A stretch of DNA of 64,000 bases from CAWJJM01 sp963843275 (GTDB lineage: Bacteria; Acidobacteriota; Thermoanaerobaculia; Multivoradales; JBCCEF01): contig CAWJJM010000010.1 in assembly GCA_963843275.1 (NCBI GenBank), forward strand, positions 1-64,000. Direction: 5' to 3'. Positions within the stretch are counted from its first letter, which is position 1. The number at the start of each line of letters is the position of its first letter. Shown piece after piece: positions 36,805 to 46,523 of the stretch. Under the pieces are notes generated by a model. The model ran no database searches. It had not been told where the DNA came from and was given only the letters and a program-made list of their open reading frames with translations. Made by a program: the position numbers and the translations under genes.

Positions 36805-39359
36805 ATGGATGGGAGAACAACGGCGCGATCCTGGAACGCGGAGCCGCCGCTCCGTGCCGCGCGCTGGCTGGCGCTGTCGGACCTCCGGCGCCGCGCTGCG
36901 CTCGGGGCGACGGTGCTCGCCGGCTGGTTCGCCCGGTCGGCGGCCGTGGTGCAGCTCGCGCCAGGGCTGATCCCGATGCAGCCGGACACGGCCCTCGGGA
37001 TCCTCGCCGGGGCGCTGGCGGTGATCGCGGCGGCGCTCGGCCGTCCCCGCTGGGCGGGCGCCGCCGGCGTCGTGGTGCTCCTGCTCGGCGGCCTGTCGGC
37101 GATCGGCTACGCCACCGGGAGCGGCCCCAGCTTCGACGTCCTCTTCGCGCCGCGCTTCGTGCCGCCGGCCAAGATGGCCCCCAACACCGCGGTGGGGCTG
37201 CTGCTGGCCGGCCTCGGGCTGGTGCTGGCGCCGGCCTGGCGCGGCCGCGGCGCCCGCACCGTCTCCGCGCTCTCTGGCGCCGTCGCCGGCGGTTTCGGCC
37301 TGGTGGCGTTGCTGGGTTACGGCGCCGGCCTCCCCGCGGCGTACGGCTGGGGCCAGCTCACGCCGATGGCGCCCGCGACCGCCCTCTGCCTGCTGTTGCT
37401 CGGGACCGGCCTCGTGACGGAGGTCTGGGTCCGCGCGGTCGTCCGCCTCGCCGGGATGCCGGTATGGGCCCCCTGGACGGTGGCGCTCGCCGGCACCGCG
37501 GTGAGCGTGGTGCTCGGCTACGCGCTGTGGCGGGCCCAGCAGGAGGATCTGTCCGCGCTCACCGAGCGGCGCGTCGAGCGGCTCGGCTCCGAGCTGCGCG
37601 ACGACCTCGGCACCTACTTCGTTCCGCTCGCCCATCTGCCGCGACCGGCGGACGGGAGCCCGACGGCGGCGCGGCTCGCCGACCTCTACCTCACCGATCT
37701 GCCCGGTTGGGACAGTATCGCCTGGCTCGACCTCGACGGCCGCGTGCTGGCGGAGCGCAGCCCCTCGTTCGCCGCTCTCGACCCCGCCGAGATGGTCCGG
37801 AGAGCGGGGGTCGAGAAGCTCGTCGCCGACGCCCACCGGCGGGGAACCACCCGATTGGGGGCCGTCTGGTCGGCGGAGACGCCGTACCTGGTGGTCGTCG
37901 TGCCCTCGCCGACCGGGACCCTGGTCGCCCTGTTCCGGGCGACCGACGTGCTCGGGGCGAGCCTGCGGCACGAGGTCTCCGGACAGTACGTCGCGCTGAC
38001 CGTGGGCGAGCGGATGCTCTACGAGCGTCCCGGGTCGGAGGCCCCGGAGGGTCGCCGCCGTCCGCACCGGGCGCCGGTCGAGATCGCCGGGGCGCGCTGG
38101 ACGATCCTCCTGGGGCGCCCCTCGCGGACGGCCGAGGAGGGGGTGTTCCTGCCCTGGACCGTGGGCCTCAGCGGCACGCTGATGTCCTTCCTGCTCGCCC
38201 TCGCGCTGCGCCGCGGCCGGGCGGCGCGCAAGCACGAGGCGGAGGCCCGCGTCGCGCTCGTCGCGCTGACCGTCGCGAGCGCCGAGCGCGATCGGGCGGC
38301 CCGGGAGCTGCAGCTCTTCTTCGACCTCTCGCCCGATCTCTTCGCCATCGTCGGCTTCGACGGCCGGCTCCAGCAGCTCAACCGGGCGTGGAAGGACGTG
38401 CTCGGCTACCCGGTGCGGGACCTGCTGGCGGGCCGCCCGGCGATCGCCGACCTGGTCCCGGAGGAGGACCGCGTAGAACGGGCCGAGTTCCTCGACCGGT
38501 TGCACCGCGGCGCCGACGAGACCGCCTCCTTCGAAGGGCGCTTCCGGGCCCGCGACGGCTCCTATCGCTGGTTGTCGGGCAACTCCCGCGCGGTTCCCGC
38601 GGTGCAGGTGGTCTACACCGTGGCCCGGGACATCACCGCCCGCAAGCGCTTCGAGCTCGAGCTGGAGCGGTCGAACCGGGAGCTCGAGCAGTTCGCCTAC
38701 GTCGCCTCGCACGATCTCCAGGAGCCGCTGCGGATGGTGGCGAGCTACGTCGAGCTCCTCGGGCGGCGCTACCGTGGACGGCTCGACGCCGACGCCGACG
38801 ACTTCATCGGCTACGCCGCCGAGGGAGCCCGGCGGATGCAGCAGCTCATCGAGGACCTCCTCGCCTACTCGCGGGTGCAGACCCGGGGCCGGGAGCCGGA
38901 GCCGGTGGCGGTGAACGAGGTGGTCGAGGAGGCCGTCGACCGGCTGCGCCACGCGATCGCGGAGAGCGGCGCCGAGATCACCTGGGAGGGCCTCCCCGAG
39001 GTGCGCGGCGACGGCGGACAGCTCGTGCAGCTCTTCCAGAACCTGTTGGCCAACGCCCTCAAGTTCCGCGGCGCGGAGCCGCCCCGGGTCGAGGTCCGCG
39101 CCGCCCGATCGCGGTGGGGAATGGGTGTTCTCCGTGCGCGACAACGGCATCGGCATCGCCCCCGAGTACTTCGAGCGCATCTTCGTCATCTTCCAGCGCC
39201 TCAACGACCGTCAGCGAGTACCCCGGCACCGGCATCGGCCTGGCGCTGGTCAAGCGGATCGTCGAGCGCCACGGCGGCCGTGTCTGGGTCGAGTCGACGC
39301 CGGGCGAGGGAACGACCTTCCACTTCACCCTGCCGGCGAAGCACCAGGAGGCGGCATGA
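36805..39359 (+). CDS. Membrane-bound PAS histidine kinase (phytochrome-kinase-like HisKA), frameshifted near the end
   Basis: About 851 aa. The first 210 residues have six or more helices with a threefold repeat of MxPxTA-x3-L-x-G (MQPDTALGILAG, MAPNTAVGLLLAG, MAPATALCLLLLG). A periplasmic sensor segment follows between WRAQQEDLSALTERR and a helix at about 450. Then a PAS (LFAIVGFDGRLQQLNRAW), HisKA with YVASHDLQEPLRMVASY (phospho-His) and HATPase with NLLANALKFR, VRDNGIGIAPEYFERIF and GTGIGLALVKRIV. Two extra bases (near 39112 and 39213) break the last domain. The HisKA type pairs with Rcp1-like regulators, and one follows directly. The start is uncertain; an upstream frame is open to 36670. 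Confidence 0.85.
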
Positions 39360-39815
39360 GCGACGAACCGAGGACTGCGCCATTGAGCATCCTGCTGGTG
39401 GAGGACAATGCCGCCGATGTCCGGCTGACCCTCGAGGCCCTCCGCGAGGGCAAGGTCGCCAACCGGCTGGAGGTCGTCGGCGACGGCGAGACGGCGCTCG
39501 ACTTCCTCTACCGGCGCGGCCCGCACGTCGACGCGATCCGACCCGACCTGGTGCTGCTCGACCTCAATCTGCCGCGGAAGGACGGCCGCGAGGTGCTGGC
39601 CGAGATCAAGCACGATCCCGACCTCCGGCGGATCCCCGTGGTCGTGCTGACCACCTCGAAGGACGAGGCGGACGTGATGCGCAGCTACGACCTGCACGCC
39701 AACTGCTTCATCACCAAACCGGTCGGGCTCGCCGAGTTCCTCGAAGTGGTGCGCGCCATCGACGAGTTCTGGCTCGCCGTGGTCAAGCTGCCCCAGCGAC
39801 GGGAAGGGGCACTGA
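39356..39815 (+). CDS. Rcp1-like single-domain response regulator
   Basis: Overlaps the kinase stop (ATGA). The receiver has SILLVEDNAADVRLTLEAL, VVGDGETALDFLYRRG, phospho-Asp in LVLLDLNLPRKDGREVL, VVVLTTSKDEADVMRSYD and NCFITKPVGLAEFLEVV, the pattern of Rcp1-type regulators that pair with phytochrome-like kinases and have no output domain. The frame reads on past a TGA at 39813-39815; one extra base near 39800 in a G-rich run would make that the natural end, two bases before the next gene's GTG. Confidence 0.85.
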
Positions 39816-39816
39816 G

Positions 39817-40947
39817 GTGCCGCTGGGCCGTCGGTCGCGCCTCCGGGCCCTGCTGGTCGAAGACAACCCCGGCGACCAGCGCCTGGTCCGCGAGATGCTC
39901 CGCGACGCCGGCGGCGCCGACGAGGTCGACCTGGCGCTGGCCGGCAGCCTCGCCGAGGCGCTCGCGCAGCTCACCGCCGCCTCCTTCGAGGTCGGCCTGC
40001 TCGACCTCTCGCTCCCCGACGCGCAGGGGCTCCGGGCCTTCGAGGAGCTGCGCGCCGCCGCACCGCACCTGCCCCTGGTGGTGGTGACCGGGTTCGCCGA
40101 CGAGGAGCTGGCACGCGAGGCGGCCCGGCACGGCGCCCAGGACTACCTCGTCAAGGGCGCCTTCGACGGCAGGATCCTGCTGCGCTCGATCCGCTACTCG
40201 ATCGAACGCCACCGCCTGGTGACCGAGCTCGAGGACACCAACGTCGACACCATCCGCCGCCTGGTGCTGGCCTCGGAGCACAAGGACCGTGACACCGCCG
40301 GTCACATCCAGCGGATCGGGGAGTACTGCGCCGTGATCGCCGGTGCGGCCGGACTTCCGGCGAGCGAGGTGGAGCTGCTGCGCCAGGCGAGCCGGATGCA
40401 CGACGTGGGCAAGATCGGCGTGCCCGACGCCATCCTGCTCAAGCCCGGGCCTCTCACCCCGCTGGAGCGGCGGACGATGGAGCGGCACACGGTGGTCGGG
40501 GCGCGCATCCTCCACGGGTCGCCTTCGCGGCTGCTCCAGGCCGGCGAGGTCATCGCCCTGACCCACCACGAGCGCTGGGACGGCGAAGGCTACCCGCGGC
40601 GTCTGAGCGGGGAGGCCATCCCCCTGTGGGGACGCATCTGCGCCGTGGCCGACGTCTTCGACGCCCTGACCACGGACCGCCCCTATCGCGGCGCGCTCGC
40701 GGTCGACCGCACGCTCGGCATGATGGCCGAGGACCGCGGGCGCCACTTCGACCCCGAGCTGTTCGACCTCTTCGAGCGCCACCTCGACGAGATCCTCGAC
40801 ATCCGCACGACGTTCCGGCCGCTGCTCGGACCGTCCCGCCGCCAGGCGGACGCCGCGGGGCCGACGGCGGGGACGCCCTACGACGGGGAGCCCGCGGCCC
40901 CCTTCGACGCGTCCCCGCGAAACAACCGGCCCCTGAGCATCGGGTGA
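39817..40947 (+). CDS. Response regulator with HD-GYP c-di-GMP phosphodiesterase domain
   Basis: 376 aa starting at GTG 39817. The receiver has ALLVEDNPGDQRLVREML, phospho-Asp in GLLDLSLPDAQGL, and DYLVKGAFDG. A coiled linker (IERHRLVTELEDTNVD) leads to the HD-GYP domain: SEHKDRDTAGHIQRIGEY, HD in SRMHDVGKIGVPDAIL, HTVVGARILHGS, HHERWDGEGYPRRLSG (GYP intact) and CAVADVFDALTTDRPY. All metal ligands appear to be present, so it should hydrolyse c-di-GMP under control of the upstream kinase. The C-terminal 40 residues are disordered. Confidence 0.92.
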   Translation: MPLGRRSRLRALLVEDNPGDQRLVREMLRDAGGADEVDLALAGSLAEALAQLTAASFEVGLLDLSLPDAQGLRAFEELRAAAPHLPLVVVTGFADEELAREAARHGAQDYLVKGAFDGRILLRSIRYSIERHRLVTELEDTNVDTIRRLVLASEHKDRDTAGHIQRIGEYCAVIAGAAGLPASEVELLRQASRMHDVGKIGVPDAILLKPGPLTPLERRTMERHTVVGARILHGSPSRLLQAGEVIALTHHERWDGEGYPRRLSGEAIPLWGRICAVADVFDALTTDRPYRGALAVDRTLGMMAEDRGRHFDPELFDLFERHLDEILDIRTTFRPLLGPSRRQADAAGPTAGTPYDGEPAAPFDASPRNNRPLSIG

Positions 40948-40985
40948 TAGATTTCGCAATTCACCGCGCGCTTCTCCCTCCACCG

Positions 40986-42469
40986 ATGCCGAAGAGCCGA
41001 TCGCAGGCCCCGCCCGCTCCCCCTCCCCTGCCGGCCCTGCTGGCGGGTGCCGAGGTGGCGGTGGGCATCCTCGACGCGGCGGGTCGGCTGGGCCAGGTCA
41101 ACGCCGCCTTCGCGACGCTGCTGGAGCGCCCGGCGGACGAGCTGAGCGGCCGTCCCCTGGCCGAGCTGGTCCGCGATCCCGAGGTCGACGCCGAGGCGCT
41201 CGCCGCCGTGGCGGCGGGGCGCCGGCCGCGCTACGACCTCGAGGCGTGCATGCCGCGGCCCGGGGGCGACGAGCTGTGGGCCGCCGTTGCCGATCCGGGC
41301 GACGTCCGCCTCGCGGCACCGCCGCCCTGGTCCTGCTCGAGGACGCCGGCGAACGGCGGCGGATGGACGAGGAGCAGCGTACCCTGCGCGACCTGCTGGG
41401 GGCCGCCGCCTCCGAGTGGCGGGCCACCTTCGACGCCATCGACATGCCGATCTTCATCCTCGGCACCGGTGGCCGCGCCGAGCGCCTCAACCGCGCCGCG
41501 CGGCAGCTCGCCGGCGCCGACTTCCGCGACCTGCTCGGCCGCCGGCTGGAGCAGATGGGGCAGGGCCGCCTGTGGCAGACGGCCGGACGGGTCGCCGAGG
41601 AGGCCCAGCGGGCCGGCGCCGCCGCGGCCGAGGTGCACGACGAGGCGACCGGGCGCACCTGGACGCTGGCGGCGAGCCCCGGCTTCCCCGACCTGTCGCA
41701 GGCCCGCCCGACGATCCTGGTGATCCGCGACGTCACCGGCCTCGTCGAGCTCCAGGAGTCGCTGCGCCGCAGCGAGACGATGGCGGCGATGGGCTCGCTG
41801 GTGGCCGGCGTGGCCCACGAGGTCCGCAACCCGCTGTTCGGGATCTCGGCGACGGTCGACGCCCTGGAGCGTCGGGTGGGCGAGCGGCACGAGCTGGCCC
41901 GCCACCTCGGCTTCCTGCGGCACGAGGTGGCGCGGCTGGAGAAGCTGATGGCCGACCTGCTCGACCTCTCGCGCCCGGTCCGGCCCGAGCCCCGCCCGGC
42001 GCCGCTCGAGCGGGTGATCGAGGAGGCGCTGGTCGCCTGCTCGGCGCGCTGTGCCGAGAAGGGCGTGACGGTGGAGCGGGGCCTCAGCGGGGACGCCGAC
42101 CGCGGCCGCACTCTCCACCTCGACACCCACCGCGCCACGCAGGCGCTGGTCAACGTGTTGGAGAACGCCATTCACCACACCCCGGCCGACGGCGTGATCA
42201 CGGTGGCCACCGGCACCGTGCAGCGCGAGGGCCGGTGCTGGCGCGAGGTGGTCGTGCGCGACAGCGGACCCGGCTTCGCCCCCGCCGACCTCACGCGGAT
42301 CTTCGAGCCCTTCTTCTCGCGGCGTGCCGGCGGCACCGGCCTCGGCCTGCCCATCGTCGCCCAGGTCGTGGAGAAGCACGGCGGCCGGGTGGAGGCCGGC
42401 AACGCGCCGCAGGGCGGCGCCGAGGTGCGCCTGCGCTTCCCCCTGCCGGAGAGCGGAGCCGGGTCGTGA
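40986..42469 (+). CDS. PAS histidine kinase, NtrB-like (one frameshift)
   Basis: Cytoplasmic kinase of about 494 aa. Two PAS domains (VAVGILDAAGRLGQVNAAF; MPIFILGTGGRAERLNRAAR) are followed by HisKA SLVAGVAHEVRNPLFGISAT with the phospho-His and HATPase NVLENAIHHTP, VVRDSGPGFAPADL, GGTGLGLPIVAQVVEKHGG. An extra base near 41320 splits the linker after the first PAS. The stop overlaps the start of the NtrC-type gene (GTGA), so the two form a cognate pair. No membrane segments are present. Confidence 0.9.
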
Positions 42470-43830
42470 CGCGCAACAAGATCCTCCTCGTCGACGACGA
42501 CGCGGCGATCCGCTTCGCGGTGGGCGACTTCCTGGAGCACAAGGGCTACGCCGTCGAGGCGGCGTCGAACCTGGCGGAGGCCAAGGAGGCGCTGCTGCGC
42601 GTCCACCCCGACGCCATGATCCTCGACCAGCGGCTGCCGGACGGCAACGCCATCGAGGCGCTCGAGCAGCTCCGGCAGATCGACCCCGAGGTGGTGGTGC
42701 TGGTGCTCACCGGACACGGCTCGATCGAGCTGGCGGTCCAGGCGGTGAAGGCGGGGGCCGACCAGTTTCTCACCAAGCCGGTGGAGCTGGCGGCCCTGGC
42801 GGCCGTGCTGGAGCGCACGCTCGACTCGCAGCGCCTGCGCCAGACCCAGCAGGCCGTGGCGGTGCGCCACTCGCGCGATGGGATCGATCCGTTCCTCGGC
42901 ACCAGCCCGGCCATCGCCCGCCTGCGCGACGAGGCGACGCGGGCGCTGCAGTCGGAGAGCCCGATCCTCGTGCGGGGGGAGACGGGCAGCGGCAAGGGGG
43001 TGCTGGCGCGCTGGCTCCACGCCCACGGCTCGCGTGCCGACGAGGCCTTCGTCGACCTCAACTGTGCCGGGCTGTCGCGGGAGCTGCTCGACAGCGAGCT
43101 CTTCGGCCACGTCCGCGGCGCCTTCACCACCGCGGTCGCGGACAAGAAGGGGCTCCTCGAGATCGCCCACCGCGGGGTCCTGTTCCTCGACGAGATCGGC
43201 GACACCGACCCGCAGATCCAGGGCAAGCTGCTCAAGGTGCTCGAGGAGAAGACCTTCCGCCGCCTCGGCGACGTTCGCGACCGCCAGGTGGACGTCCAGC
43301 TCCTCGCCGCCACCCACCGCGACCTCACCGAGCGGGCCCGGCAGGGGGAGTTCCGCATCGACCTCTACTATCGGATCAGCACCATCCCGCTGCGGGTGCC
43401 GCCGCTGCGCGACCGCACCGAGGACCTGCCGGTGCTGGCCGCCGACCTGTTGCGGCGGCTGGCGGCGGACCTCAAGCGCGGCCCGTTGGGGCTGTCGCGC
43501 GACGCGGTCGAGGGCCTGCGCCGCCACTCCTGGCCGGGCAACATCCGCGAGCTGCGCAACGTGCTGGAGCGCGCGGTGCTGGCCGCGGACGGGAACGAGA
43601 TCCAGGCCGGGGACCTGCGCTTCGACACGCCGATGGGGCCGGTCGGCGGGGCCGGGAGCGCCCCTTCCGACCAGACGCTCGAAGAGATGGAGAAGCGCCA
43701 GATCGCCCGCGCGCTGGAGGCGGAGGGCGGCCGCGTGGTGGCGGCCGCGCAGCGCCTCGGCGTGCCGCGCTCCACCCTCTACATGAAGATCAAGACCTAC
43801 GGCATCGAGCTGCCGCGGAAGAAGGGATGA
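42466..43830 (+). CDS. NtrC-family sigma-54-dependent response regulator
   Basis: 454 aa, intact. The receiver has KILLVDDDAAIRFAVGDFL, phospho-Asp in AMILDQRLPDGN and FLTKPVELAAL. The AAA+ domain has Walker A VRGETGSGKGVLARWL, ELFGHVRGAFTTAVADKKG, Walker B GVLFLDEIGDTD and arginine-finger region FRIDLYYRISTIPLR. The sigma-54-contact loop reads GAFTTA where GAFTGA is canonical. The Fis-type HTH is at the end (ARALEAEGGRVVAAAQRLGV, STLYMKIKTYGI). It starts at GTG 42466. A good sigma-54 promoter lies 2.6 kb downstream in front of the CAP lipoprotein gene and is a candidate target. Confidence 0.93.
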   Translation: MTRNKILLVDDDAAIRFAVGDFLEHKGYAVEAASNLAEAKEALLRVHPDAMILDQRLPDGNAIEALEQLRQIDPEVVVLVLTGHGSIELAVQAVKAGADQFLTKPVELAALAAVLERTLDSQRLRQTQQAVAVRHSRDGIDPFLGTSPAIARLRDEATRALQSESPILVRGETGSGKGVLARWLHAHGSRADEAFVDLNCAGLSRELLDSELFGHVRGAFTTAVADKKGLLEIAHRGVLFLDEIGDTDPQIQGKLLKVLEEKTFRRLGDVRDRQVDVQLLAATHRDLTERARQGEFRIDLYYRISTIPLRVPPLRDRTEDLPVLAADLLRRLAADLKRGPLGLSRDAVEGLRRHSWPGNIRELRNVLERAVLAADGNEIQAGDLRFDTPMGPVGGAGSAPSDQTLEEMEKRQIARALEAEGGRVVAAAQRLGVPRSTLYMKIKTYGIELPRKKG

Positions 43831-44234
43831 GCGGCGCGGCGACGGCGCCGCCCCGGGGCCGGTCGATCCTGCTGGTCGACGACGAGGCGGCGATCCTGTT
43901 CGCGCTCTCCGACTACCTGGAGTCGCGGGGCTGGCGGGTGGCCACCGCCGGGAGCGTCGCCGAGGCCCTCGGCGAGCTCGCGGCGCGGCCGTTCGACGCC
44001 GCGGTCGTCGACCTGCGGCTCTCCCCGGGAGCCGAGGACGAGGCCGAGGGCTTCGAGCTGGTCGCCCGGATCCGCGAGCGCTGGCCCGCCACCCGGGTGA
44101 TGCTGCTCACCGCGTGCGGCACCGCCCAGGTCGAGGCGGAGGCCGAGCGCCTGGGGGTCGCCGCCTTCCTGCAGAAGCCCCAACCGCTCGACGTCCTCCA
44201 CCGGCGGCTGTCGGACCTCCTCGCCGCCGATTAG
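43827..44234 (+). CDS. Single-domain response regulator
   Basis: 135 aa, intact, overlapping the NtrC-type gene by four bases. SILLVDDEAAILFALSDYL, phospho-Asp in AAVVDLRLSPGAEDEAEGF, VMLLTACGTAQVEAEAE and AFLQKPQPLDVLHRRL, i.e. a lone receiver with no output domain. The loop after the Asp is longer than usual and acidic. It may act as a phosphate sink or as an additional target of the NtrB-like kinase. The convergent pilT-like gene ends 15 bases further on. Confidence 0.9.
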   Translation: MSGAATAPPRGRSILLVDDEAAILFALSDYLESRGWRVATAGSVAEALGELAARPFDAAVVDLRLSPGAEDEAEGFELVARIRERWPATRVMLLTACGTAQVEAEAERLGVAAFLQKPQPLDVLHRRLSDLLAAD

Positions 44235-44248
44235 CCTCGGCCGGGACC

Positions 44249-45931
44249 TCACCCGACCTTGCGCAGGCGCGGCGACTCGTCGACCGCCGTCGGCTCCTCC
44301 TCGCCGAGGAAGGAGAGGTCGGCGCCCGCGGCGCGCAGGCGCGAGGCCAGCTCGGTCTTGTCGTTCGCCTTGCGGAAGGCGTCCTCCGGCGTGACCAACC
44401 CCTCGCGCACCAGGGCGAGCAGGGAGTCGTCGAGCAGCAGCATCCCCTTGCCCCGCGCCGTCTGCATCACCGACGGGAGCTGGAAGACCTTGCCCTCGCG
44501 GATGAGGTTCGACACCGCCTGGGTGGCGAGGAGCACCTCGAAGGCGGCCACCCGGCCGCCGCCGACTTTCTTGAGCAGGGTCTGGGCCACCACCGCCTTG
44601 AGGCTCGATGCCAGCATCAGGCGGATCTGGGCCTGCTCGCCCTCCGGGTACTGGTTGATCAGGCGCTCGACCGTGCCGGCGGCGGAGGTGGTGTGCAGGG
44701 TCCCGAACACCAGGTGGCCGGTCTCTGCCGTCTCCACCGCGATGCGGGTGGTCTCGAGGTCGCGCATCTCCCCCACCAGGACCACGTCCGGATCCTCGCG
44801 CAGGGCGGCGCGCAGCGCGGCGGCGAAGGATGCGGTGTGGTTGCCCACCTCGCGCTGGTGGACCAGGCAGCGCTTGGAGCGGTGCACGAACTCGACCGGG
44901 TCTTCGATGGTGATGATGTGGTCCGCCCGGGTGCGGTTGACCAGGTCGATGAGCGCCGCCAGGGTGGTCGACTTGCCCGAGCCGGTGGGACCGGTGACCA
45001 GGACCAGCCCCTTCGACAGGGCGGCCATCTCCTGCACCGACACCGGCAGGCGGAGATCCTCCGCCGAGGGGATGTCGACCGGGATGCGGCGGAACACCGC
45101 ACCGACGCCGAGCTGGTCACGGAACAGGTTGGCGCGGAAGCGGGCCCGGTCGCCGAGCTGGAGGCCGAAGTCGGTGTCGTACCGCTGGTCGAACTCCTCG
45201 CGGTTCTTCGGCGGCGTGACGGCGAAGAGCAGCCGGTGCAGCTCGTCCGCGGTGGGCGGGTAGTAGCCGCGCACCGGCACCAGGTCGCCGTCCAGGCGCA
45301 GGCGCGGCGCCTCCCCCGAGGTCAGGTGAAGGTCGGAGCCGCCGCGGGCCAGCAGCTCGGCGAGCAGCGGTTCGAGGGAGGTGAGCTGGTGCATCGCTCC
45401 GGGGCGGACCGCCGCCGGCGGGCCGCACGAGATGGCGGCCGCCGGGACCGCCGGGTCGGGTGCCTCGGCGCCGGCCGGCCCCCGGGTCGCGGAGGCCCGC
45501 GGGGCGGAGGTGGCAGCCACGGAGACGGCGGGGTCGGGAGCCGCGGCGACGGCCGGGACGGGCTTCGCGGAGCCCCGCGGGACCGTGGGTCCTTCGACGC
45601 CGCGCCGCGCCGCGCTCGGCGGGCCGTCGGCGGCGGTGGTGTCGAGACGCACGATCCAGACGGTGGGGCCGTCGAGTCCGGGGCGCCCTTCCACCAGGAT
45701 CCGGCGGCTGCCGACGGCGCGCTCGAAGCGCCAGCCGTCGCCGTCGAGGGCCAGACCCGGCGGCGCGATCTCCCCGACCAGGCGGCGCACCACCTCGGGC
45801 GCGAGCGCGGTGCGCGCCGCGGGCTCCTCCACCCCCTCGCGCACCACCGCCGGCGGCCGTCCGGGCGCCAGCAGCACCGCTTCGTTCGGAGGGGTGAGGA
45901 ACGCTTCCACCAGCTTGTCGATCGCCGCCAT
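44249..45931 (-). CDS. Type IV pilus retraction ATPase PilT-like, with long N-terminal extension
   Basis: An intact frame of 560 aa. The C-terminal 370 residues are PilT: LLAELLARGGSDLHLTSGE, DFGLQLGDRARFRANLF, Walker A LVTGPTGSGKSTTLAAL, Asp box IITIEDPVEFVH, Walker B VVLVGEMRDLETTRIA, His box FGTLHTTSAAGTVERLI, and AAFEVLLATQAVSNLIREG. The first 190 residues are unusual: a small folded part (KLVEAFLTPPNEAVLLAPG, WIVRLDTTAADG) and an Ala/Pro-rich linker with the repeat APDPAV. PilT proteins normally have about 350-380 aa and no such part. It drives pilus disassembly at the inner membrane. No other pilus gene is in the window. Confidence 0.9.
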   Translation of the reverse strand: MAAIDKLVEAFLTPPNEAVLLAPGRPPAVVREGVEEPAARTALAPEVVRRLVGEIAPPGLALDGDGWRFERAVGSRRILVEGRPGLDGPTVWIVRLDTTAADGPPSAARRGVEGPTVPRGSAKPVPAVAAAPDPAVSVAATSAPRASATRGPAGAEAPDPAVPAAAISCGPPAAVRPGAMHQLTSLEPLLAELLARGGSDLHLTSGEAPRLRLDGDLVPVRGYYPPTADELHRLLFAVTPPKNREEFDQRYDTDFGLQLGDRARFRANLFRDQLGVGAVFRRIPVDIPSAEDLRLPVSVQEMAALSKGLVLVTGPTGSGKSTTLAALIDLVNRTRADHIITIEDPVEFVHRSKRCLVHQREVGNHTASFAAALRAALREDPDVVLVGEMRDLETTRIAVETAETGHLVFGTLHTTSAAGTVERLINQYPEGEQAQIRLMLASSLKAVVAQTLLKKVGGGRVAAFEVLLATQAVSNLIREGKVFQLPSVMQTARGKGMLLLDDSLLALVREGLVTPEDAFRKANDKTELASRLRAAGADLSFLGEEEPTAVDESPRLRKVG

Positions 45932-46451
45932 CGGTCGGTCTCCCGTCGTTCGCATCCGGTCCCCGGGGTGCCCGGGGCGCCGTCGCACCCGCCTTGCGCA
46001 ATCTCCGTACCGCCCCCGGAGGCCGGAGAAACCCAACCGGCACGGGCATCCCTCGGGTCGCCGGCCCCGCGGTCGCATCCGATCGCTGGACTCCACATCC
46101 AGCTCTCGGACGATCGCTGCGCCCCCGGCCCCCGCCGCGGCGTCGCCCCGTGCCGGGCCGATCGACCCCACGCCGCGTGTTGCCGCGCACGCTGCCGGCC
46201 GGCGGGGCGGGACCGCCGGGCGTCTCTCTGTTCCTCGCCCGCGAGGGCGCACGGCGTCACCCAGGCTCCGCGGGCACGCCCGGGCGACCGAGCGCTCCCG
46301 CGTCCGGCGGCACGGTGGCCTCGATCCGGGCGGGCCGCGCTCGGGACGCGCCGTCCAGCGGTCGGACTCCGAGTCCAGAGGCGAGACGATCACAGAACTC
46401 GGAGGACGCAGCTAAACGTTGCAAATAAAAGACTTCATCGCTAATAAGGCG
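45932..46451. other. Long divergent intergenic region
   Basis: About 520 bases upstream of both the pilT-like gene and the CAP lipoprotein gene. Frames here are open only because of the base composition. I see no ORF with recognisable content, no known riboswitch and no clear sigma-70 boxes. The AT-richer last 60 bases before 46451 lead into the sigma-54 promoter. Confidence 0.4.
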
Positions 46452-46466
46452 TGGCACCCGGCTTGC
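46452..46466 (+). promoter_or_regulatory. Sigma-54 (-24/-12) promoter
   Basis: TGGCAC-CCGGC-TTGC matches the TGGCAC-N5-TTGC consensus at all ten fixed positions with correct spacing, 58 bases before the CAP lipoprotein start. The preceding 50 bases are unusually AT-rich for this window. An NtrC-type activator is encoded 2.6 kb upstream. Confidence 0.75.
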
Positions 46467-46523
46467 CCTTGCCGAGGACAGCGCCCGAATCCACGGGCTC
46501 CGGCACGCAACAGGAGACCGACC

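Noticed and set aside
36565..39204. An 879-codon minus-strand frame opposite the histidine kinase
   Set aside because: Low-complexity, charge-rich shadow of a well-supported kinase gene on the plus strand.
45980..46000. TCGCAC-N5-TTGC as a second sigma-54 promoter
   Set aside because: The invariant GG of the -24 element is broken and no gene starts downstream at a fitting distance.
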